Shown piece by piece: positions 1-5,010 of a stretch of DNA of 7,214 bases; position 1 is the first letter of the stretch; the number at the start of each line of letters is the position of its first letter. The translations under genes were made by a program, and so were the position numbers. The stretch comes from Bacillota bacterium (GTDB lineage Bacteria; Bacillota_E; Sulfobacillia; Sulfobacillales; Sulfobacillaceae). Location: NCBI GenBank assembly GCA_021820165.1, contig JAKADW010000066.1, forward strand, positions 1 to 7,214, in the 5' to 3' direction. The notes under the pieces were generated by a model. The model did not search any database and had not been told where the DNA came from. It worked only from the letters and a program-made list of their open reading frames with translations.

Positions 1-174
1 CCTGTTTGGGGTGCGGTGCGGAGGCTGTTCTTCCCCAGTTACTTCTCCCGCATTACCGACGCCTTAACATTCCCCACCAACTGGACCCCTCTAAATCACG
101 GGCTTCTCGTCTATGCGATCTATTGTCTCGGGTTTTTGGCGCTCATTCTCTGGTTTCAGCCGTTTCGCGACTAG
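1..174 (+). CDS. C-terminal end of an integral membrane protein (5' truncated)
   Basis: The frame beginning at base 1 is open from the window edge to a TAG at 172-174 and gives 57 residues, so this is the 3' end of a gene that starts upstream. The fragment opens with a basic/aromatic stretch (VRRLFFPSYFSRITDALTF). A very hydrophobic segment follows (GLLVYAIYCLGFLALILWF, bases about 100-156), and a short polar tail FQPFRD ends the protein. That is the look of a last transmembrane helix ending at the membrane face. The family cannot be recognised from so little sequence; a polytopic transporter permease (for example ABC-2 type) is one possibility, but this is a guess. It is not the YicC-family gene that usually precedes remA in Bacilli, because that protein is soluble. 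The stop lies only 10 nt before the -35 box of the next promoter. Confidence 0.7.
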   Translation, partial: PVWGAVRRLFFPSYFSRITDALTFPTNWTPLNHGLLVYAIYCLGFLALILWFQPFRD

Positions 175-199
175 GCGTCTTGGATTGACATCGAGACGC
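175..199 (+). repeat. Short inverted repeat flanking the -35 box
   Basis: GCGTCT at 175-180 is the exact reverse complement of AGACGC at 194-199, with a 13-nt loop that contains the TTGACA at 185-190. The stem is only 6 bp, extendable by one T-G wobble, and no T-run follows it. It is therefore a poor intrinsic terminator for the upstream gene. It could instead be an operator-like site over the -35 region, or chance. It is the only stem-like element between the upstream stop codon and the promoter. Confidence 0.35.
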
Positions 200-213
200 G
201 GATTCCGTACGAT
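185..213 (+). promoter_or_regulatory. Predicted sigma-A promoter for the remA-rlmN operon
   Basis: A perfect -35 hexamer TTGACA lies at 185-190. It is followed after exactly 17 bp by TACGAT at 208-213, which matches the TATAAT -10 consensus at four of six positions, including the important first T, second A and last T. Transcription would begin near 220, leaving a leader of roughly 40 nt before the remA start. It sits in the only intergenic gap of the window and points into the tightly packed gene run. Spacing and position make it the best promoter candidate here; there is no extended -10 TG. Activity is inferred, not shown. Confidence 0.7.
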
Positions 214-244
214 TACCAACGAAAGCGGCAGAGGCGCACGTGTC

Positions 245-253
245 GAGGGAGGG
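245..253 (+). promoter_or_regulatory. Ribosome binding site of remA
   Basis: GAGGGAGGG at 245-253 is a polypurine Shine-Dalgarno sequence ending 5 nt before the TTG at 259-261. It decides the start of remA: TTG is the only codon that gives the family's usual first residues ([11 protein letters not shown]) at a proper distance from the site. Confidence 0.75.
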
Positions 254-258
254 TCCTT

Positions 259-540
259 TTGGATATAAAATTGGTCAATATTGGCTTTGGCAATATTGTC
301 TCCGCCAATCGGATCGTGGCCATCGTCAGCCCAGACTCTGCGCCCATAAAGCGCATCATCACAGAAGCCCGCGATCGCGGGGTGTTGATTGACGCGACTT
401 ACGGGCGGCGGACACGGGCCGTCATCATGACGGATAGTGACCACGTAATTCTATCCGCTGTGCAACCGGAGACGGTGGCCAATCGATTGACTAGCCGTCC
501 GGCGGATACGGACGACGAGGATGAGGAGGACGAGGACTAA
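259..540 (+). CDS. remA: RemA family (DUF370) DNA-binding regulator
   Basis: RemA is a small DNA-binding protein. In Bacillus subtilis it activates extracellular-matrix (biofilm) genes and osmoprotection genes, working as an oligomeric ring that wraps DNA. The 93-residue product follows the family closely over residues 1-77: [14 protein letters not shown] at the start, [11 protein letters not shown] around 24-34, [11 protein letters not shown] around 46-56 and [16 protein letters not shown] at 62-77. Arg18, Pro29, Arg50 and Arg51, positions tied to DNA binding or function in the B. subtilis protein, are all kept. The start is TTG at 259. The tail after residue 80 is unusual: ten of the last eleven residues are Asp or Glu. 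The coding region of this tail runs into the rpoZ ribosome-binding region. In an organism of this type the target genes may differ from biofilm genes, so the cellular role is inferred while the family call is firm. Confidence 0.95.
   Translation: MDIKLVNIGFGNIVSANRIVAIVSPDSAPIKRIITEARDRGVLIDATYGRRTRAVIMTDSDHVILSAVQPETVANRLTSRPADTDDEDEEDED
276..298 (+). repeat. Paired CAATATTG palindromes inside the remA 5' coding region
   Basis: The 8-bp palindrome CAATATTG occurs at 276-283 and again at 291-298, separated by GCTTTGG. The two copies can pair as an 8-bp AT-rich hairpin with a 7-nt loop, 15 nt into the remA message. The repeat follows from the conserved amino-acid symmetry VNI-GFG-NIV encoded with identical Asn-Ile codons, so it may be only a by-product of coding. 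Confidence 0.5.
524..535 (+). promoter_or_regulatory. Ribosome binding site of rpoZ inside the remA tail
   Basis: The purine tract AGGAGGACGAGG at 524-535 lies in the last codons of remA. Its AGGAGG (524-529) ends 12 nt before the GTG at 542, and its second GAGG (532-535) ends 6 nt before it. This supports GTG 542 as the start of rpoZ. The ATG at 521 would have the purine tract downstream of it. Confidence 0.6.
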
Positions 541-541
541 G

Positions 542-751
542 GTGGCCAATCCGGTATCAGTGGAAGAATTGGTGAGCCAGACCAAGAGCAAGTACGCACT
601 GGTGGTAGCGGCGGCACGTCGCGGGCGGGCCATCATGGATGGATATCAGCCACTGGTGCAGGTGAATGCCACCAAGCCGGTGACGATTGCATTAGAAGAA
701 ATTCATCGTGGGTTGGTGTCCGTTGAGGTGCCCCCGGCCGGCATCAAGTAA
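542..751 (+). CDS. rpoZ: DNA-directed RNA polymerase omega subunit
   Basis: Omega is the smallest core subunit of RNA polymerase; it clamps the beta-prime subunit and helps assembly. From GTG 542 the product has 69 residues, close to the 67 of the B. subtilis protein. Family signatures are SVEELVSQTKSKYALVVAAA around 6-25, ARRGRAIMDG around 25-34 and the strongly conserved KPVTIALEEIHRGLV at 45-59. An in-frame ATG at 521 would add seven residues (MRRTRTK) that look like out-of-frame reading of the acidic remA tail, so GTG 542 is preferred. It begins 1 nt after the remA stop, and its TAA shares one base with the coaBC ATG. In many Bacillota gmk lies between remA and rpoZ; there is no room for it here. 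Confidence 0.93.
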   Translation: MANPVSVEELVSQTKSKYALVVAAARRGRAIMDGYQPLVQVNATKPVTIALEEIHRGLVSVEVPPAGIK

Positions 752-1920
752 TGCGCGTCATCGTGGCGGTATCCGGTGGTATCGCCGCCTATAAATCGTG
801 CGAGGTGGTCAGTCGCTTAATCAAGCGAGGCCACGACGTGCGGGTGGTCATGACCCCAGCGGCGGCACAATTTGTGGCGCCGCTCACTTTTCGGGCGCTC
901 TCCGGGCATGGGGTGGGGATTCACAGCGACGATGAGCCCGAGGGCCCGTTGTCCCATGTGGCGTTGGCCCATTGGGCCGAAGCACTCATTATCGCTCCAG
1001 CCAGCGCTTCGTTAATGAGCCGCCTGGCCCAAGGTCGTGCGGAGGATCTAGTGAGCTTGGTCTATTTGGGCTTTCGTGGGCCAGTGATTATGGCGCCGGC
1101 GATGGAGCCGGAAATGTGGTCGCATCCGAGCACGCAAAGGAACGTGACGGTTCTTCAGCAAGACGGTGTCCATCTGGTAGGACCAAATGAAGGACGCGTG
1201 GCGTCGGGCCTAGAAGGGCTGGGCCGGATGGCCGAGCCCTGGGAAATTATTGCGGCTTTCGACGAGGTCAGGGCTCCGAAAGACTTGGACGGCCTCGGTA
1301 TTCTCATTACGGCGGGACCCACCTGGGAGCACTTCGACCCCGTGCGTGTATTGACCAATCCGTCGACGGGCTTAATGGGGGTCACAATGGCCAATCAAGC
1401 AGTGCGGCGCGGAGCACGGGTGGTGCTGGTCACCGGGCCGGGGGTCAGTTTCCCGGTCGACCCGCGGGTGATTCGGGAAAAAGTAGTGAGTGCCTCCGAC
1501 ATGCAGCAGCGGGTACAAGCCTGGGCGGAGAAAGTGGATGTGGTTGTGGCGGCAGCTGCCGTATCGGATTTTCGCCCGGCTGAACCCTTGGCCCATAAAG
1601 CCCACAAGGATGACGTGGGACTTCACTGGGTGATGGATAGGAACCCGGACATTATTGCGACGGTGGCCCAACGCTATGCGGGCAAGAAGCTCCTCATTGG
1701 GTTTGCCGCCGAGACCGAAAACCCCATCGAGCAAGGCGACGCCAAACGGCTACGTAAACATCTGGATGCGGTGGTGGCAAATCAGGTAGGGGACAGCACG
1801 GGATTTGGGCAAGGCGCCTATGAGGCATGGTTGGTCACAGCGGATGGGGCCCAGCGGATCGGCGATAGCAAGGCAGAGACGGCTGAGCGCCTTTTAGACT
1901 GGATTGGTTCGAGACGGTAA
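751..1920 (+). CDS. coaBC: Bifunctional CoaBC: phosphopantothenoylcysteine synthetase/decarboxylase
   Basis: CoaBC carries out two steps of coenzyme A synthesis in the cytosol. The C-terminal CoaB half joins 4'-phosphopantothenate to cysteine using CTP. The N-terminal FMN-binding CoaC half decarboxylates the product to 4'-phosphopantetheine. The 389-residue length is typical. CoaC (about 1-175) shows SGGIAAYK at 8-15, the catalytic-type His69 (SHVALAHW) and APASASL at 82-88. CoaB (about 180-389) shows ITAGPTWEHFDPVR (186-199) with Arg199 and Asn203, AAAVSDFRP (268-276), Lys283 and GFAAETEN (317-324), matching the E. coli active-site residues R206, N210, A276 and K289. Odd points: the PxMN motif reads PAMEPEMW, giving Glu119 for the conserved Asn, and the ACG flap reads ASG, giving Ser152 for the conserved Cys. 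The start ATG overlaps the rpoZ stop (TAATG) without a good Shine-Dalgarno, suggesting translational coupling. Confidence 0.95.
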   Translation: MRVIVAVSGGIAAYKSCEVVSRLIKRGHDVRVVMTPAAAQFVAPLTFRALSGHGVGIHSDDEPEGPLSHVALAHWAEALIIAPASASLMSRLAQGRAEDLVSLVYLGFRGPVIMAPAMEPEMWSHPSTQRNVTVLQQDGVHLVGPNEGRVASGLEGLGRMAEPWEIIAAFDEVRAPKDLDGLGILITAGPTWEHFDPVRVLTNPSTGLMGVTMANQAVRRGARVVLVTGPGVSFPVDPRVIREKVVSASDMQQRVQAWAEKVDVVVAAAAVSDFRPAEPLAHKAHKDDVGLHWVMDRNPDIIATVAQRYAGKKLLIGFAAETENPIEQGDAKRLRKHLDAVVANQVGDSTGFGQGAYEAWLVTADGAQRIGDSKAETAERLLDWIGSRR

Positions 1921-4070
1921 TGGGGCGGTTGGCGGATGTTATTGTGGACCAGGTCGCCCCAGGCTTGGACCGGCCGTTTACGTATCGCGTGCCAGAAGGA
2001 CAAGTAGGACAAGTGAGCCCTGGCCAATGGGTCGAGGTACCGTTTGGTCCAAGAAGGCTCCATGGGGTCATCGTCCGCATCTACGACGGACCGGAGCCTC
2101 CCGGAACAAAACCGCTGCTGGCGATTGTGGATATACGGCCCGTCGTCACCCCGGTTCTCTTGGAGATGGCTAACTGGCTCGCCGAGCGATACCTCTGCTA
2201 TTGGTCACAGGCGTTACGGTCGATGGTTCCGGCCTCCGTCAGACGACGCCAGGCGGCTCGACCGAAGTCGATCTGGTACCGAGCGCTCGGGGAGCGCAGC
2301 GGCCGGACCTCGACCAAGCAAGCCATCTATGAGTACGTGCGGAACCACGGGCCAATCGATCGACGCACGTTATTAGACCAATTTAAGAATGGTGAGCAAG
2401 CGCTTAGGGCGCTCGTCGCTGAAGAGGCGCTCGAAGTGTTGATGGATCCCCCCGAAGAGCCTGACTTAAATCCCGTTCGCCATCCCTTAAGTGCTCCCCA
2501 ACAGGCGGCCCTCGATGCCATGTTGGCCACTCCGGGGAAGCCTTGGCTTCTTCAAGGGGTGACCGGATCGGGCAAGACGGAAGTCTATTTGGCGCTCATT
2601 GAATCGGTGGTCTCTCAAGGGAGGCAAGCGCTGGTCCTTCTGCCCGAAATTGCCTTGACCCCGCAGGTGGTGATGCGCTTTCGTGAACGGTTCGGTTCGC
2701 GAGTTGCCGTCTGGCACTCGGGGCTCGGCGACGGCGAGCGGCGACTGGCTTGGGAACGGGTTCGAGATGGTCGATTTGACGTGGTGGTAGGGGCTCGCTC
2801 GGCGGTCTTTTTGCCCTTTCCTGCGCTCGGTGCCATTATTGTGGACGAGGAACACGAACCCAGCTATAAACAGGAGGAACATCCGCGGTATCACGCTCGC
2901 GAGGCGGCTTTGTGGCGCGGGGAGCGTGAAGGGGCCACGGTCGTGTTGGGAAGTGCGACGCCATCTGTGGAGACACGTTACCTCGCCGATATGGGCGTCT
3001 TGGGCCACCTGCGATTGCCTGAACGGGTGTTAGGGCGAAGCCTTCCGGCAGTCCTGTTGGTGGATATGCGTGAGGAACTCGAAAAAGGCAATCGTCACAT
3101 GTTTAGTGCTCCACTGCGAAAAGGACTCGAGGAGGTGTTGGAACGGGGCGAACAGGCCATTTTGTTTTTGAATCGGCGGGGGTATTCGACCTTTGTGCTC
3201 TGTCGGAGTTGTGGCCAGGCGCTCGAGTGTCCCGATTGTGCCGTGACGCTGACCTATCATCAGCGGGAAAACCGCTTGGTGTGCCACTATTGCCTCAAAG
3301 AGCGCCCGTTACCGAAACGCTGTCCCGAATGCGGTAGCGACAGGATTCGCTATTTTGGGGCGGGAACGGAACGGGTTGCCGAGGAAGTGGCGCGGCTGTT
3401 TCCCAGCGCCCGGGTGTTGCGGGCCGACCGGGATACCTTGACCCGCGCACAAGATTATCAAGAGCTCTACCAGACCTTCCTGAAAGGTCAGGCAGACGTG
3501 CTGGTGGGAACCCAGATGATAGCCAAAGGGATGGATTTTCCGCGCGTCACGCTGGTGGGGGTGGTCGCCGCGGATACCGCGCTACATTTGCCGGACTATC
3601 GTAGCGCTGAGCGCACCTTTCAACTATTGGTACAAGCGGGGGGACGCTCCGGCCGGGGTGAGGAGAGAGGGCGAGTGGTCATTCAAACCTATAACCCCGA
3701 CCACTATGCGATCTTCCATGCCTATCGACACGACTATGAGACATTTTATCGCGATGAGCTCAGTTTTCGGCAACAGGCGCATTATCCACCCTATCGCGAT
3801 CTCTGGCTTTTTGCCCTCGAAGGGGCCGAAGAGGGGGGGGTCAAGGCTCGCGCGGAGAAGGTGTACCAGGACTTGGCCCAATGGGTTCCCTCGGAAGATA
3901 TCCTAGGACCGGCACCGGCGCCGCTGGCCCGGGTGCGCGGTCAATATCGGTATCATTTGCTGGTCAAAGAACCCCAATCTGGGGGCGGACTAACGCAAAG
4001 GCGGCTACGGGAGTTGGTGACCCAACATAGTGGCGTCAGCGTCACTCGTGATCCGTACTTTTTGATGTAA
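1920..4070 (+). CDS. priA: Primosomal protein PriA, replication restart helicase
   Basis: PriA is a 3'-to-5' superfamily 2 DNA helicase that recognises abandoned replication forks and starts reloading of the replicative helicase. At 716 residues it is full length (E. coli 732, B. subtilis 805). The N-terminal 3'-end-binding domain is about 1-105 (LDRPFTYRVP, GQWVEVPFG) and a winged-helix region spans about 110-180. Helicase motifs are Walker A GVTGSGKT (213-220), DEEH (309-312), GSATPS (344-349), FLNRRGYS (417-423 region), VLVGTQMIAKGMDFP (527-541) and motif VI QAGGRSGR (572-579). Eight cysteines for two zinc ions sit at 428, 431, 437, 440, 455, 458, 468 and 471. The end, TRDPYFLM, resembles the usual DVxPY terminus. 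The ATG shares a base with the coaBC stop, and only a weak GAG stands upstream, so coupled translation is likely. def, which often follows priA, is missing. Confidence 0.97.
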   Translation: MGRLADVIVDQVAPGLDRPFTYRVPEGQVGQVSPGQWVEVPFGPRRLHGVIVRIYDGPEPPGTKPLLAIVDIRPVVTPVLLEMANWLAERYLCYWSQALRSMVPASVRRRQAARPKSIWYRALGERSGRTSTKQAIYEYVRNHGPIDRRTLLDQFKNGEQALRALVAEEALEVLMDPPEEPDLNPVRHPLSAPQQAALDAMLATPGKPWLLQGVTGSGKTEVYLALIESVVSQGRQALVLLPEIALTPQVVMRFRERFGSRVAVWHSGLGDGERRLAWERVRDGRFDVVVGARSAVFLPFPALGAIIVDEEHEPSYKQEEHPRYHAREAALWRGEREGATVVLGSATPSVETRYLADMGVLGHLRLPERVLGRSLPAVLLVDMREELEKGNRHMFSAPLRKGLEEVLERGEQAILFLNRRGYSTFVLCRSCGQALECPDCAVTLTYHQRENRLVCHYCLKERPLPKRCPECGSDRIRYFGAGTERVAEEVARLFPSARVLRADRDTLTRAQDYQELYQTFLKGQADVLVGTQMIAKGMDFPRVTLVGVVAADTALHLPDYRSAERTFQLLVQAGGRSGRGEERGRVVIQTYNPDHYAIFHAYRHDYETFYRDELSFRQQAHYPPYRDLWLFALEGAEEGGVKARAEKVYQDLAQWVPSEDILGPAPAPLARVRGQYRYHLLVKEPQSGGGLTQRRLRELVTQHSGVSVTRDPYFLM
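3833..3840 (+). repeat. Run of eight G in priA
   Basis: An uninterrupted G8 tract lies within the priA codons for Glu-Gly-Gly-Val (about residues 638-641). The frame is intact across it, since conserved PriA sequence continues on both sides. It is the longest obvious homopolymer seen in the window. Confidence 0.8.
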
Positions 4071-4078
4071 TTTTAGCG

Positions 4079-4084
4079 AGGAGG
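4079..4084 (+). promoter_or_regulatory. Ribosome binding site of fmt
   Basis: A consensus AGGAGG (within GAGGAGGA, 4078-4085) ends 5 nt before ATG 4090 and only 2 nt before the in-frame TTG at 4087. The spacing selects ATG 4090 as the fmt start. This is the strongest Shine-Dalgarno inside the gene run and lets fmt be initiated independently of priA. Confidence 0.8.
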
Positions 4085-4089
4085 ATTTG

Positions 4090-5010
4090 ATGGCTCGCAT
4101 TATTTTTATGGGCACTCCGGAGTACGCGTGTCGTATCTTGGAACGCATTTGGAGTCCCGATGACGAATGGCTGGTGGTGACCAAGCCGGACATGCCAGTC
4201 GGCCGGCGTCAGGTGATGACGCCATCGACGGTAGCCGTGTGGGCTGAAGAGCACCATTTGACAGTGGTGAAGCCGGTGCGGCTGAAAGACTATTCCAAGC
4301 CCTGGACCGATTTTCAACCGGATTGGATTCTCACCGCCGCCTACGGGCGAATTCTTCAGCCTTGGGTTCTCCAGTTGCCACGATGGGGCGCGTTGAATTT
4401 GCATGCCTCGTTACTACCCCGTTGGCGCGGCGCCAACCCCATTGCCTGGGCGATCCGGAGCGGGGACGCAATGACGGGGGTGACGCTGATGGCTATGGAT
4501 TCGGGGGTGGATACCGGGGCAATTGTGGCCACGGCCGAGACCCCGATTCTCCCCCAGGATACGACGGGGACGCTTACCGATCGTTTGGCGGAGGTGGCCG
4601 CCGGGTTATGGGTCAGCACCCGGGAAAAATGGGGCGAAGGTCCCTGGCCGTCATATCCTCAGCCTCATCAGGGAGTCACCATGGCGCCCAAATTCGAGCC
4701 GCAAGCGGGACATCTCGATTGGCAGAAATCGGCTCGGGAGTTGGATGCCTGGGTCCGAAGCATGACCCCTGAGCCTGGGGCTTATACTATGCTGGATAAT
4801 CTTCGGATAAAGATTCTTCGGGCGGAGGCGCTCGAGGCGCTGGTCGACAGCGAGCCGGGGTTAGCGGTGCTGAGTCAGGACCAGTGGCGGGTGGCCACCG
4901 GAGCGGGGACTCTTTTAGTGAGCCAGATTCATCCGGCCGGCCGCCGGCCGATGAGTCCCGGGGAATTTGTTCGGGGACGACGGGGGGAGGCGCTATGGAC
5001 GCTTCACTAA
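4090..5010 (+). CDS. fmt: Methionyl-tRNA formyltransferase
   Basis: Fmt transfers the formyl group of 10-formyltetrahydrofolate to the methionine on initiator tRNA, which the bacterial translation start needs. The 306-residue product is slightly shorter than the usual 310-320. The N-terminal Rossmann-type domain begins ARIIFMGTPEYA. The formyltransferase core holds NLHASLLPRWRGANPI (103-118) and MDSGVDTG (136-143). The catalytic triad Asn103, His105, Asp141 matches E. coli N106, H108, D144 at a constant offset of three. After APKFEP (199-204) and LDW (209-211), the C-terminal tRNA-binding beta-barrel runs from about 215 to the end. The start is ATG 4090; the TTG just before it would add one Met. 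The 3' end overlaps rsmB by 16 nt. The deformylase gene def that normally sits just upstream is not here, although its activity is expected from the presence of fmt. Confidence 0.96.
   Translation: MARIIFMGTPEYACRILERIWSPDDEWLVVTKPDMPVGRRQVMTPSTVAVWAEEHHLTVVKPVRLKDYSKPWTDFQPDWILTAAYGRILQPWVLQLPRWGALNLHASLLPRWRGANPIAWAIRSGDAMTGVTLMAMDSGVDTGAIVATAETPILPQDTTGTLTDRLAEVAAGLWVSTREKWGEGPWPSYPQPHQGVTMAPKFEPQAGHLDWQKSARELDAWVRSMTPEPGAYTMLDNLRIKILRAEALEALVDSEPGLAVLSQDQWRVATGAGTLLVSQIHPAGRRPMSPGEFVRGRRGEALWTLH
4934..4950 (+). repeat. GC-only inverted repeat near the 3' end of fmt
   Basis: CGGCCGGC (4934-4941) and GCCGGCCG (4943-4950) are perfect reverse complements around a single C at 4942. With the inner pair opened, a 7-bp all-GC stem with a 3-nt loop is possible in the mRNA, 44 nt before the rsmB start. 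No T-run follows, so it is not an intrinsic terminator. It encodes part of HPAGRRPM in Fmt. Confidence 0.5.
4985..4990 (+). promoter_or_regulatory. Ribosome binding site of rsmB
   Basis: GGGAGG at 4985-4990, at the end of a run of six G, lies 4 nt before ATG 4995, inside the fmt coding region. The in-frame ATG at 5022 has no comparable site, so 4995 is the preferred rsmB start. Confidence 0.6.

Noticed and set aside
6..188. Plus-strand open frame at the left edge starting with ATG
   Set aside because: Another frame, open from base 1 to 174, gives a convincing transmembrane segment. This one gives a random-looking peptide running across the -35 box.
264..269. TATAAA as an alternative -10 box
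   Set aside because: It lies inside the first codons of remA, no -35 hexamer stands 16-18 bp before it, and it would leave no leader for the ribosome site.
91..444. Minus-strand open frame covering the intergenic gap
   Set aside because: It runs antisense to the whole promoter and most of remA and has no recognisable product.
521..541. ATG 521 as the rpoZ start
   Set aside because: It adds MRRTRTK, an out-of-frame reading of the acidic remA tail, and the purine-rich ribosome site would lie downstream of it.
2487..3008. 173-codon open frame on the minus strand
   Set aside because: It lies wholly inside priA, opposite the helicase core with all its motifs. The predicted peptide resembles no recognisable family and has the composition of antisense reading.
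4258..4263. TTGACA inside fmt as an internal promoter
   Set aside because: No -10-like hexamer occurs 15-19 bp downstream.
4323..4772. 149-codon plus-strand open frame rich in Gly and Arg
   Set aside because: It is a frame-shifted reading of fmt, whose catalytic core is in the true frame here. The Gly/Arg richness comes from GC-rich codons read out of phase.
4884..4994. N-terminal extension of RsmB from an upstream in-frame start
   Set aside because: The extra 37 residues are Gly/Ser/Pro-rich, overlap fmt deeply and are not part of the RsmB family. ATG 4995 has a Shine-Dalgarno and gives the normal length.
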